Positions 1 through 10,291 of a DNA stretch of 60,000 bases are shown here, piece by piece; the stretch's first letter is position 1, and each line of letters begins with the position of its first letter. The position numbers and the translations under genes were made by a program. Origin of the DNA: Cryptomeria japonica. Lineage: Eukaryota > Streptophyta > Pinopsida > Cupressales > Cupressaceae. Where the stretch lies: positions 202,166,449-202,226,448 of the forward strand of contig NC_081409.1 of assembly GCF_030272615.1 (NCBI RefSeq), in the 5' to 3' direction. Below the pieces are notes generated by a model. That model ran no database searches, had not been told where the DNA came from, and worked only from the letters and a program-made list of their open reading frames with translations.

Positions 1-2411
1 AATAATTGTCATCACAAATTATGGCATTGCACACACAGAGGACAACAGAGTAGGGCATCCAAAATAGGAGGTCCTACAATTTGTACCAAAAATATGCTAA
101 TCCATCTAACAAATGTATTCCCAAAACAATTCTGAAAGAATGTAAAGACAGTTGTTGGACTCAAACCAAAATAAATGATTTTTGGACTATGAGGAAGAAT
201 CTTAGTGAACCAAAGACCAATGAAAAATTTGAGTCCATCGATTAGGATGGAGCATATTGTGGAATATGGAGCTTCCCACAACAACATATGATAGGATTGA
301 TTATGAAAATGAGTAAGAGGTTGAGGCCACTCCAACAAATACTATAGTCCCTATAATATTTGGTGGAGTCAATGAGTCCATGAAAGAAAAATATAGTGAA
401 GGGGTAAACATTGTGGAAAAAATGGGTTTTGAAGGTGGTGGTCTAGGTCCCAGAGGAGAAGACATTTGGTTTCCACTTGGGGTACAACTTCCACCAGATT
501 CAAAATCAAAAGCTCTTGTTAAACTAGTCATTAGACTTGCTTCGTCAGATTCATCATGGAAAGGTACTACTCATTACCCTCTAGCTCCACCTGCATTTGT
601 TAGAGGTTCAAATCCACAACCACCACCACATCATGGTATTCCTATTGGTGGTGAATCAAGTGCCACTGCCACTAGTGGGGAATGTGGGGATGATATTCCT
701 ATTAGTGTTCAGTCAAGTGCCACTGCGATTGGTGGGGTTGGCATGGGTACTACTACTAATACTATTTGTCTTGGTGTTGGACAAGTGCAACAACAAAATA
801 TATCTCGCAAGAGGCCACTAGCGGTAGATACTCATACTATTCTGAATCCTATGTCAAGTGCCACTACCACTACAAAACTATCATTTGCAGCTTCAGAACA
901 AACCCATCAAAAGACTATAAAAACTACACATGCAAGTGACAGTAGGATAGAATCAAGAATGGCTGTTGGTACTCCTCATAATGCATTAGTTAAAACCACA
1001 GGCATAGGTGGAACTGGAGCCTCTGCTATTTCACCTTTCAAACATTCAATTGCTTGAGAAAGCCTAAATTTTCAATTTCGTGATTACTATGAAAAAATTG
1101 AATACACAACAAATACAAATAAAGAAAAAAAGAGAGCATTGCAGAGGGTTGCTCTGACTGAAGTTTTAAAGGAACAATCTGCAAGGAACAAGGTATTTCC
1201 AACATATGACCCACACAAAGATATAATGGACCTCATGGTTGTTATGCCCCCAAATAAAGATAAAAATCTACCACATAGTCAGATAGATCCCTCTGAATTT
1301 CAAGTTAGCACCCTCCAAATGGATTTTTCCAAAGTATAAAATGTGGACAAAATTAGTGTGTCAAAAAAGACTAACGAACTAGTCTACACTTCACTGCTAA
1401 AGGTGGAGAGAGAAAAAAATAAGCTAGAGAAAAAAATAGAAAAGTTACAAGAAGACTTGGCAAACAAAAAATCAAAGAGGAAAGCAGTAGATAACAAGTG
1501 CAATGATTTATATAAAAGGATAAAAATTTGGGCTCTGCAGTAGAAATTGAAGAGCGGGAAAAGATGGAGGTAGAATTGAAGGAACTGAGGGAAAAACTGG
1601 CTAAAAGCAGTAAAAAAATTTATGAGTTTGTTGCTGCCAAAATTAAAAAAATATAGGACCTATTGGATCATGAGAAGGAAAAAAAAAATTTGGAAGAGGA
1701 AGTAGAGGAAGAAAGAAAGAAATGTGCACAAATGAAAGAAGACCTGCATAATGCAAATGATAAAAATAAAACTTCAGAGGATAGATTGAAAGATAAAATG
1801 AAAAATACAATGAAGTATAAACAAGAAAACATTTGGGGGAAAATAATGCAAAGGAGTGACAAGTTGTGTGAATGGTTTGAATTGAATGAAAGCCTAAGAT
1901 TAATTTATTGCAAGATCAAAGGGCACATTGAGAAGAGCATACATGTTTATTCAAAAGAGGATATGGCAAAACGGATTTTGCAAGTAGTCTATAATACCAG
2001 TGACAGCTTCTTGGCATCCAAGGGAATTAACAACCACGTTGATGCCACAGTTAAGACATCATCTATCCTTCAAAAATGCTAGAAACTAAGGGAAACATCA
2101 AAAAATATGGATAAAGGTGGCAAAAGATATTTAAGCTACAAGAAAAGACAACCACATTGATTAAACTTGGTTTGCTGAATTCCGTTGACCCATCAAATAA
2201 ATTCATTAGAAAAGAAGCTTACAAAAAAATCATGGAGGAAAAAATGAAGTCTGATTCAGACTTGCTTCCTAAGGATATGACTCCCCAAAGCTTTCTGCAA
2301 TTCATCAAACTATTTATAACTTTGAATGCAGTATTGGGTGAAACACAAATGTCAAGTCACTCTTCTAAATATAGATTGTTGAAGTTGCAGTTGACTTTCC
2401 ATAGTTTAAAG
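1..2411 (+). pseudogene. Decayed G-patch/coiled-coil protein gene, 5' and middle part
   Basis: Several plus-strand frames read as pieces of one protein. Residues encoded at about 70-350 include GGPTICTKNMLIHLTNVFP and WSFPQQHMIGLIMKMSKR in shifting frames. The clearest open stretch (380-1057, 225 codons) begins with VEKMGFEGGGLGPRGEDIW, which resembles a G-patch (an RNA-helicase-binding glycine motif), followed by a Pro/Ser/Thr-rich linker. From 1139 to 2082 the product is very rich in Lys and Glu with heptad-like spacing, so a coiled coil is likely. Breaks seen: a stop at 1337, a frameshift and stop near 1541, a stop near 1651, another shift after 2082, then a frame from 2157. The last frame runs into the copia array at 2412 and resumes at 9427. 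I do not recognise a named gene. The charged C-terminus resembles the decayed genes at 19053-21999 and 41342-43620, which suggests one repeated plant gene family (inference). Confidence 0.55.
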
Positions 2412-3638
2412 TGTTGGCAATTTGGAGGAATTGATTATGTGTTGCATTGATGTTTTGTCATTGATGGCAACACCGACTGTTTTGTTTGTTTATCGGTTTT
2501 TGGTTGGTTTTGGTAGAGTGGTTGGATTGTATTGATCCAATATGCTCTGGTATGCTTTGGTTTGTGGAATTGGTTTGGATTGGTCATTTATGTGTTCCTG
2601 ATGTGTATCAGGATCAGTTGGTTCGGGATTTGATGATTCAGATGCTATCATTTGTTCTAGTAAGCCTTTTGGTCACTGGTAAGGGTTTTACCAGCAGAGC
2701 TTTGTTGAATATATTTTGATGCACTTGACAATTGGTGTTGGTGTGGCTTCTAGATGGATTTTAGTATGCTATTGGTTATCTTGTTTGTGTTCCTATTGAT
2801 CGGTGGTGTTGGTTTTGGTTTATGGTGACCTATTTTGGGTCCGGCCTTATTCTGCTAGGTTATGTAACGTGTTGGTGGATGATCCTGATGTGTTACCAGT
2901 TGCATTTATTGATTGGATTATGTTGTTTCAGTCTAAACCAACTTGGTTGATCATTGGATTGCAAGTTTATGCTATGAATTTATTGTATTATCTTTTAGGT
3001 GGTCGACCTAATTGTTTAGGTCCCGAGTTGGTATAAATATGATGTAAGATATCTTTGTAGATCATATATATGGGATGGTTATGTGATTATCTATGTGTGA
3101 ATAATGTTGTAATCATATGCAGAGGTTTTGGTCAATCATAGGTGATCGAACTAGGTTGGTGAGAGAGGTTTAAGACCTCCGCTACTGAGCTTAACCAAAA
3201 CTATACTTAGGCATTGGATATGTTATCTTTGCATTTCACTCTTCTTTCCAGATTGTAGTTTGGATTTATTTTGTAGTCAGTGAGGATCCTTTTGTAATGA
3301 GTAGTGCGCTCTAGGCTATTGGCCTTCCTACATGTGCATGCCCCTCATTTTGTAATCACATACTTACTGCAAAAGTATTATCTGATTGTGGGTAGGCTTC
3401 CCACTGTGGTTTTCCCCTTTACCAGGTTTTCCACGTACAAATCTTGGTGTCATTTGTTATGGATGGATGGTAACTATTCTATAATTTATGTTTAAGCTTA
3501 ATTGCTAAATCTGCTATTCTAGTATTTGGTTTATGTGTTCCAATAATAAGGTTTTGAATGCTTCAAGTTTTGTAATCTATTGACAACTGATTCACCCCCC
3601 CCCCCCAATTATCCTCTGGTTATCTGAGTTGTCTAACA
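2412..3638 (+). repeat. Copia LTR copy 1 (full length)
   Basis: It begins TGTTGGCAATTTGG and ends GTTGTCTAACA, with short inverted TGTT..AACA ends, and is followed directly by a primer-binding site. It aligns along its length with 8031-9275. A run of 12 or 13 C lies close to the 3' end (about 3595-3606). Length is about 1.23 kb. Confidence 0.88.
3032..3040 (+). promoter_or_regulatory. LTR TATA box (copy 1)
   Basis: TATAAATAT sits in the middle of the LTR where the U3/R border is expected. The same site is kept in LTR copy 3 at 8664-8672, which supports a real promoter element of this family. Confidence 0.55.
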
Positions 3639-3640
3639 AT

Positions 3641-3652
3641 TGGTATCAGAGC
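3641..3652 (+). other. Primer-binding site for initiator Met-tRNA
   Basis: TGGTATCAGAGC lies 2 bp after the LTR end. This is the standard plant retrotransposon primer site, complementary to the 3' end of initiator tRNA-Met. Confidence 0.85.
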
Positions 3653-3949
3653 TATTATTCATTCCATATTGATGTGGTGGTGCTACTACTCAGGGGGAGT
3701 AATCAATTGTAAGATTCAAAGGATTTATGATTTTTCTTTGATATTTATGTCAGATTTTTGGCATTGATGTCAAAGGGGGAGAGATATATTCATTAGGGGG
3801 AGAGAAATATTCATCAGGGGGAGAGATATATTCATTAGAAGGAGAGATCAGATATTATCAGAGATATCATTCATAGGGGGAGTTTGGTTCAGAGCTTCAT
3901 TGCTATATCATTTTGTGGGAGATTGTTGTGTATGGAATTCTCTAACAAT
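3653..3949 (+). repeat. Copia UTR block with repeated polypurine tracts (5' copy)
   Basis: Non-coding, with runs of the AGGGGGAG type at about 3693, 3776, 3797, 3818 and 3877. The same block occurs before the other LTR copies (4842-5252 and 7572-8030), so this one appears to be a 3'-UTR segment moved next to the PBS by recombination. Confidence 0.6.
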
Positions 3950-4841
3950 ATGAAGAATGAATTTGAGATGTCTATGATTGGGGAGATGAAATTTTTCTTA
4001 GGCTTGTAGATTACTCAAATTGATAAAGGTATTTTCATCTATCAAACTAAGTATGCTAGGGAATTGTTGAAGAAATTTGGTATGGAAAACTCTAAACCAG
4101 ATGGTACTCTTATGGTTACAAGTGAGAAACTGACAAAGAAAGATGTATTAGCTCTGATAAATCCTACAAGGTACAAGTCTATGATTGGAGGTTTGTTATA
4201 TTTGACTCAGAAGACCGGATATAATAAATGTAGTTTTCATTGTATCAAGATAGCAGAGTGATCCTAGACAGAATCATGAGAGTGTGATGAAAAGGATTTT
4301 CAGGTATTTGTCGAGAAGAACTGAATATGGTTTGTGGTATCCTAAAAATGATGACTTTACACTATATGCATATACAGATGTAGACTAGGTTGGAGATGTT
4401 GATGACCAAAAGAGCACATCTGGCAGAGCTTTCTTTATTGGAAAGAAACTTGTTTCATGGATCAGAAAAAAGCAGTCATGTACCTCTTTATCTCTTGCTA
4501 AAGTTGAGTATGTCATTGCTGATACTAATTGTACACAAGTTTTATGGATGAAGAAAATATTGAAGGATATAAAGATGGATTGTAATGAACTGGTAGTTAT
4601 TCACTGTGATAACTCTATTGCTATTGACATATCAAATAATCCAATATTTCATTCCAAGACAAAGCACATATCTATCAAGTACAACTTTGTAAAGGAGAAG
4701 GTGCAAACAAATGAAGTCAGACTGGTTTATGTTAACACTAAAGAGAAGATTGTAGACATCTTCACTAAACCTTTGCCTAAGGAATCATTTGAGTACTTCA
4801 TATACAGATTGGGGGTTTATGCCCCTTTGGTAGAGACCTGA
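3950..4841 (+). pseudogene. Ty1/copia reverse transcriptase C-terminus and RNase H fragment
   Basis: The fragment begins in the RT connection region (FEMSMIGEMKFFLGL) and continues through KYARELLKKFGMENSKP. The RNase H part includes a VVIHCDNSIAID motif, HSKTKHISIKYNF and the copia terminal signature VDIFTKPLPKE near 4750-4790. Stops and frameshifts fall near 4006, 4259 and 4388. Gag, protease, integrase and the RT catalytic YVDD region are absent, so this is an internally deleted copy. It ends with TGA at 4839-4841, after which the polypurine UTR begins. Confidence 0.85.
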
Positions 4842-5252
4842 GTGATGTTGATTGGCATCAGTCCGATATGTATTATCAGAGTTATTATTCATTTCAGATT
4901 GATGTGGTGGCCATGCTACTACTCAGGGGGAGTAGTCACCTGTAAGATTCAAAGGATTTATGATTTTTTATTTTTTATTTATGTCAGATCTTTGGCATTG
5001 ATGTCAAAGGGGGAGAGATATTCTAATGAAAAACATAAAGGAGAGATATATTCATTAGAAGGAGAGATCAAAGCTTATCAGAGATATCATTCAAAGGGGG
5101 ATTTTGGTTTAGAGCTTCATTTCTATATCATTTTGTGGGAGATTGTTGGTTGTCTTCCATGGGGAAAGACTTGTTTGGCATTTCTTGGTAGCAAAACATC
5201 CAAGTGCATGTTTTTCACATCTTGTGTTTCCATAAATTCCAAAGGGGGAGAT
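4842..5252 (+). repeat. Copia 3' UTR with PBS-like segment and polypurine tracts
   Basis: Non-coding. A stretch near 4875-4910 (ATTATCAGAGTTATTATTC and onward) closely resembles the PBS and its downstream bases at 3641. Several GGGGGAG tracts follow, the last (AAAGGGGGAGAT) touching the next LTR start at 5253 as a plus-strand primer should. Confidence 0.65.
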
Positions 5253-5551
5253 TGTTGGCAATTTGGAGGAATTGATTATGTGTTGCATTGATGTTTTGTC
5301 ATTGATGGCAACATCGGCTACTTTGGTTGTTTACCGATTTCTGGTTGGTTCCGGTAGAGTGGTTAGATTATATTGATCTGGTATGCTTTGGTTTGTGGAA
5401 TTGGTTTGGATTGGTCATTTATGTGTTCCTGATGCGTATCACCATAAGTTGGTTTGGGATTTGATGACTCATATGCTATCATTTATTCTAGTAAGCCTTT
5501 TGGTCATTAGTAAGGGTTTTACCAACAGAGATTTATTGAAGATCTTTTGTT
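5253..5551 (+). repeat. Copia LTR copy 2, truncated
   Basis: It starts TGTTGGCAATTTGGAGG after a polypurine tract and follows copies 1 and 3 for about 300 bp. Near GATCTTTTG (5543-5551) it switches into RT coding sequence. The rest of the LTR and all internal sequence upstream of RT are missing at this junction. Confidence 0.8.
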
Positions 5552-5928
5552 GGGCTTGCAGATTAATCAGACTTATAATGGTATTTTCATATGTAAAACT
5601 AAGTATGCTAGGGAATTGTTGAAGAAAATTGGTATGGAAAACTCTAAACCAGTTGGTACTCCTATGGTTACAAGTGAGAAATTGACAAAGAAAGATGTAT
5701 CATCTCTAATAAATCCTAACAAGATACAAGTCTATGATTGGAGGTTTGTTATATTTGACTCAAACTAGACCGAATATAATGAATGTAGTTTATATTGTAT
5801 CAAGATATTAGAGTGATCCTAGAGAGAATCATGAGAGTGTGATGAAAACTATTTTTAGGTATTTGTAGGGAACAACTGAATATGGTTTGTGGAATCCTAA
5901 AAATGATGACTTTACGCTATGTGCATAA
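5552..5928 (+). pseudogene. Copia RT fragment, second copy
   Basis: It resumes in the RT connection region with the residues NQTYNGIFICKTKYARELL and KKIGMENSKPVGTPMV, parallel to 4010-4390. A 1-base insertion near 5725 shifts the frame and further stops follow. It is cut at 5928 by the solo LTR and continues at 7185 with the RNase H part. Confidence 0.8.
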
Positions 5929-6107
5929 TGTAGTGTCATAAAATTATGACCCTAGAAATTTTTGACTGCATTAGGGTCCTCACAAATGCAAGATTGAATC
6001 CTCCAGCTTGATTGGAGACCAGAGACTGCTCAACCCTCAGAATATGCTTCTTCCTTGGCCTCTACATCACCCTGTCTGCACTCTTCCCTAGAGAAAGGGG
6101 TAGCACT

Positions 6108-6192
6108 AGGACAAGGGCATGGCGCCCTTTCCTCCCAAGATAGGCATGTGGTGCCCTTGTCATCCCAGGACAGGGGCGTGGTTCCCCTGTCC
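6108..6192 (+). repeat. Three imperfect GGACAGGGGCGTGG hairpin repeats in the solo LTR
   Basis: Units begin near 6108, 6138 and 6167. The last forms a 9-bp perfect stem (GGACAGGGG with CCCCTGTCC) around a 7-nt loop. Comparable units are at 59787-59877. Confidence 0.6.
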
Positions 6193-6888
6193 CTACCCTA
6201 TTTTGGGGTAGGACCTTTCCTAAGCATACATTTTAGGTTGTGCAGTGAGCGGGAAAACTTTCTCGATGTCGGCCTGTGATGAAAATCAACCATAATTGAC
6301 ATGTATTTAAGTTGCATTTGCCCTCTCATTTGGGTAAGTTGTAAGTTGGATAAAATTGTGATCAAGCGTTCAAGAGCATTGAAGCATTGAAGCATTCCTT
6401 TCTAGCATTGAGCATTCTCAAGTCTCCTTTCAATGCTAGGTGTTTCATTCAAGTCAAGGATTCATCCATTGAAGAGGAGATTCATTCCAATATTCAATTT
6501 CACACAAGCATTTCTATCAACATTGCTATCACAACCTCCCTTGAGGTGATTTACATTTTACTCTTTCATTTACATCTACTTGCAAGTACTTTCTTTGATT
6601 ACTTGGTTAATTCCAAAACCAGGGTTTGACCTAAAGGTAAACCCCCAATCCCAACCCATTTTCCTCTCTTTTCTATGTGTAGATTGTAGGTGCGTAGCTG
6701 TACTTTCGGATTCAGGCTCCATTTGCAAAGGCTGAAAAATGCTTTTCATTTCACGGATTTTTTGGAGGACCGTGTACATTCCTACCATGCTCCGAGAAAC
6801 TTTTCCTCAAATTCACAGGACAACTTCATCTTGATATATTATTGCCAGATCCAAGTGCACAACTTCATCCCATATTTTGATATTAAGT

Positions 6889-6897
6889 TATAAATAG
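6889..6897 (+). promoter_or_regulatory. TATA box of solo LTR
   Basis: TATAAATAG lies about 290 bp before the LTR end, a plausible U3/R position. Confidence 0.45.
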
Positions 6898-7184
6898 TTA
6901 TTTGTCACTTCTGCACTACATAATTCAATCAATTCATTTCCATTTCAAATAGGAAGAGGGGATTAGCTTATCATTACCATTTCACTCAGAATTCTATCTT
7001 CTTCTATGGAGATTGAATCTAGTGGATTTTTCTCTCCTCTTCCAATGTAATGCATGAAAAGTGTTTGAAGGGAAATCCATAGTGAAAATATCATCTCTCC
7101 TTGGAGGGAAAGGGTAGTTTTCCTCTTGATCTCTCATTCGCACATTTTTCACCCACCAATACACATTGGTACCATTACACATAT

Positions 7185-7571
7185 ACAAATGTACACTGGG
7201 CTAGAGATGTTGATGACCGGAAGAGCACATCTGATGGAGCTTTTTTTCTTGGAAAGAAATGTGTTTCATGGATCAGGAAGAAGCAGTCATGTACTAAGGG
7301 TAGCTATCTTGGAAAGAAGTGTGTTTCATGGATGAAGCAAATGTTGAAGGATATAAAGGTGGATTGTAATGAACCGGTAGTTATTCACTGTGATAGCTCT
7401 GCTGCTATTGACATATCAAAGAATCTAGTATTTCATTCTAAGACAAAGCACAAATCTATTAAGTACAATTTTTTGAAGGAGAATGTGGAAGCAAATGAAG
7501 TCAGACTTGTTTATGTGAAGGCTAAAGAGAAAATTGTAGACATCTTCACTAAACCTTTGCCTAAGGAATAA
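7185..7571 (+). pseudogene. Copia RNase H fragment, second copy (continuation of 5552-5928)
   Basis: After the solo LTR the RNase H domain resumes: a DVDDRKSTSDGAFFLGKK motif, then VVIHCDSSAAIDISKN, TKHKSIKYNFLKENV and the terminal IVDIFTKPLPKE. A segment encoding GKKCVSWIRK/GKKCVSWMKQ appears twice (about 7230-7335), a local duplication or deletion scar compared with 4440-4560. It ends with TAA at 7569-7571. Confidence 0.85.
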
Positions 7572-8030
7572 TTTGAGTACTTAAGAGACAGATTGGGGGT
7601 TTCTGCCCCTCCGGTAGAGACTTGAGTGGTGCTTATTGGAATCAGTCTGATATGCATTATCAAAGCTATTATTCATTTTGGATTGATGTGATGGTGCTAC
7701 TACTCAGGGGGAGTAGTCAACTATAAGATTCAAAGTTTGTGATTTTTCTTTGATATTTATGTCAGATCTTTGGCATTGATGTCAAAGGGGGATAGATATT
7801 CTTGTCAAAAACATAAGGGAGAGATATATTCATTAGAAGGAGAGATCGGAGCTTATCAGAGATATCATTCACAGGGGGAGTTTGGTTCAGAGCTTCATTT
7901 CTATATCATTTTGTGGGAGATTATTGGTTGTATTCCATGAGGAGAGACTTTTTTGGCATTTCTTGGCAACAAAATATCCAACTGCATGTTTTTAACATCT
8001 AGTGTTGCCATCAATGCCAAAGGGGGAGAT
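7572..8030 (+). repeat. Copia 3' UTR and polypurine tract, second copy
   Basis: Same layout as 4842-5252: a PBS-like stretch near 7657-7680 (ATTATCAAAGCTATTATTC), several GGGGGAG tracts, and AAAGGGGGAGAT directly before the LTR start at 8031. Confidence 0.65.
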
Positions 8031-9275
8031 TGTTGGCAATTTGGAGGAATGGATTATGTGTTGCATTGATGTTTTTTCATTGATGATAATACCGATTGTT
8101 TTGGTTATTTAATGGTTTTTGGTTGGTTGTGGTAGAGTGGTTGGATTATATTGATCAGGTATGCTTTGGTATGATCTGGTTTGTGGAATTGGTTTGGATT
8201 GGTTATTTATGTGTTCCTGATGCGTATCACGACCATTTGGTTCAAGATTTGATGACTCGGATGCTATCATTTGTTCTAGTAAGCCTTTTGGTCATCGGTA
8301 AGGGTTTTACCAGCAGAGCTTTGTTGAAGATCTTTTGATACACTTGATAAGTGGTGTTGGTGCAACTTCTAGATGGATTTAGAGATGTTGTTGGTTATCT
8401 TGTTCGTGTTCCTATTGATTCATGGTGTTGGTTTTGGTTTATGGCAACCTATTTTGGGTCTGGTCTTATTCTGCTAGGTTATGGACCGATTTATGTAACG
8501 TGTTGGTGGATGATCCCAATGCATTACGAGTTGGATTTATTGATTGGATTATGTTGTTTCGGTCTTAGGCCAACTTGGTTGATCATTGGATTGTAGGTTT
8601 ATGTTATGAATATATTGTATTATCTTTTAGGTGGCCGACCTATTTGTTTAGGTCTGAAGTTGGTATAAATATGATGTATGATCTCTTTGTAGATCATATA
8701 TATGAGATGTTTATATGATTATCTCTATGCGAATAATGTTGTAATCATATGCAAAGGTTTTGGTTGATCATAGATGATCGAATTGGGTTGGTGAGAGAAG
8801 TTTAAGACCTTCGATACTAAGCTTAACTAGAACTGTACTTAGGCATAGGAGATGTTATCTTTGCAGTTCACTCTTCTTTCCAGATTGTAGTTTGGATTTA
8901 TTTTGTAGTCAGTGAATCTCCTTTTGTGATGAGCAGTGCGCTCTAGGTTGTTGGCCTTAATGCATGTGGAGGCCCCTCATTTTTTAATAACATACTTACT
9001 ACAAAATTATTATCTGACAGTGGGTAGGCTTCCCACCATGGTTTTTCCCTTTACCAAGCTTTCCTCATACAAATCTTGGTATCATGTGTTATGGATGGAT
9101 GGATAGTAATTGTTTTGTAAGTTATGTTTATGCTTAATTGCTATATCTTCTATTCCGGTATTTGGTTTATGTGTTCTGGTAGTAAGGTTTTGAATGCTTA
9201 AAGTTCTATAATTTGTTGACAATTGATTCACCCCCTCCCTCTCAGTTGTCGTCCATTTATCTAAGTTGTCTAACA
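8031..9275 (+). repeat. Copia LTR copy 3 (full length)
   Basis: Starts TGTTGGCAATTTGG, ends GTTGTCTAACA, about 1.25 kb, collinear with copy 1 with many substitutions and small indels. A TATA box (TATAAATAT) is at 8664-8672. Confidence 0.87.
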
Positions 9276-9421
9276 ATTGGTATCAAAGCTATTATTCATT
9301 TCAGATTGATGTGGTGGTGCTACTACTCAAAATATCTTCATTAAAGATCTATAATATGTTGAAAACTGAATCAACTCCCCCCCTCTCTCATTTTTCCTCT
9401 GATTATCTGAGTTGTCTAACA
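9276..9421 (+). repeat. Second PBS and short LTR tail closing the array
   Basis: A PBS-like TGGTATCAAAGC (9278-9289) and about 50 bp of 5' UTR are followed by a jump into the last 90 bp of an LTR, ending TTGTCTAACA next to the TAAAG flank. The array therefore ends in a deleted copy rather than at LTR 3. Confidence 0.75.
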
Positions 9422-9426
9422 TAAAG

Positions 9427-9498
9427 AATATTGACCTTCCATCAAATGAAAAGTGGAGCTCCCTACAAAAACTGGCACAAAAATCTCAAGAATCATAG
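9427..9498 (+). pseudogene. 3' end of the interrupted coiled-coil gene
   Basis: In register with the frame that stops at 2411, these bases encode NIDLPSNEKWSSLQKLAQ and a few more residues, then TAG at 9496-9498. This shows that the copia array split one gene near its 3' end. A possible splice donor (GTATGT) lies just after, so the original gene could continue. Confidence 0.6.
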
Positions 9499-10291
9499 TA
9501 TGTATTGCACAGTCTTCTTCTTTTACTCTTAATTTTAAGGTTTTATGTTTTTTCTATTTGGAATTTGGCATCGCTTGAAATAACTCTATTTAATGAACAA
9601 GAAAAAACTAGAACTAGCTATTGCTAATCCAGCCTATGATGCATAGTGCAAACCTTCAGCCTTGTAAATTTGTATTCGCAAATTCTCCCAAGGTTTAACA
9701 TTTATGCATTTCTCTATTTCTAATTTCTTGGTTTTGGGCATTGTTGTTATCTATAATTTAATTTTTCATGGATTTAATTAATATTTAATTTTGAATTTTT
9801 TTTTTTGTACAAGAGACATGTAGTAGTTGTTAAATTCCTAAATTGTTAATCCGGCATGTGATGGCCATGTAAATTTGTGATGAGTTTTTGATACTGATGG
9901 CAGTCAGGATGATATATTCAGTGCCTTAGTAATTGATTTTGATGTTGAGTCTTCACATTTTGCAAATAGACCTAAAGTTGTTGTTGCTCCCTTGTTTCTA
10001 TAAAAGGGAATTCAGGGTCATTTGCAAAGGGTTCTAAAACTTTGTATTGATTTTTGTATCGAGAATCACACAGAGTGGTGTATTGAATGAGTTGTATCAT
10101 ATGGCTATATTTTAAAAGTATTAATGAAAATCTAAGTTCTCAACATGTCTAAATAAACATCTCTGTATCAATAAACACATTATGGTATTTTATTATGCTA
10201 TTTTAAATATGGAAATAGAAAGTTGAAAAATACAATTACAAATCAATATTAAATTCTAATTGTAAAAAGTTGACAGACTCATAAAATATCA
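9499..10291. other. AT-rich spacer, no gene seen
   Basis: No coding frame is supported. A good TATA box (TATAAAAG, 9999-10006) with GC-richer bases after it could be a relic LTR promoter, but I cannot find LTR ends around it. Confidence 0.4.

Larger units (their letters stand above)
5929..7179 (+). mobile_element. Solo LTR (gypsy-type) inserted in copia RNase H
   Basis: The ends are TGTAGTG and CATTACA, inverted repeats with one mismatch. The flanks are CATAA (5924-5928) and CATAT (7180-7184), a 5-bp target duplication with one change. The uninterrupted copy at about 4370 reads CATAT, so the first flank is the mutated one. No internal retrotransposon sequence is present, so the pair of LTRs has recombined to one. 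The start resembles the element beginning at 58650 (TGTAGYGTCRTAAA), and both carry GGACAGGGG hairpin repeats. Confidence 0.85.
2412..9421 (+). mobile_element. Rearranged Ty1/copia tandem array bounded by one target duplication
   Basis: The array starts TGTTGGCA and ends TCTAACA, and is flanked by the same 5 bp, TAAAG, at 2407-2411 and 9422-9426. The interrupted host frame continues across the two flanks in register. Order inside: full LTR (2412-3638), PBS and UTR, RT/RNase H fragment, UTR, truncated LTR (5253-5551), second RT/RNase H fragment split by a solo LTR, UTR, full LTR (8031-9275), a second PBS and a short LTR tail (to 9421). Gag, protease, integrase and most of RT are missing. One integration followed by unequal recombination between LTR/UTR copies, or template switching before integration, would give this order. 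Confidence 0.85.

Noticed and set aside
12-338. 108-codon minus-strand frame at the left edge
   Set aside because: The plus strand of the same bases encodes recognisable, though broken, parts of the gene continuing at 380. The minus frame looks like its shadow.
380-1057. An intact 225-aa gene
   Set aside because: The same product clearly continues upstream and downstream in other frames, so this is a surviving open stretch of a broken gene.
9991-10060. Promoter of a cellular gene
   Set aside because: A good TATA box is present but no coding sequence follows on the plus strand; reported only as a possible relic.
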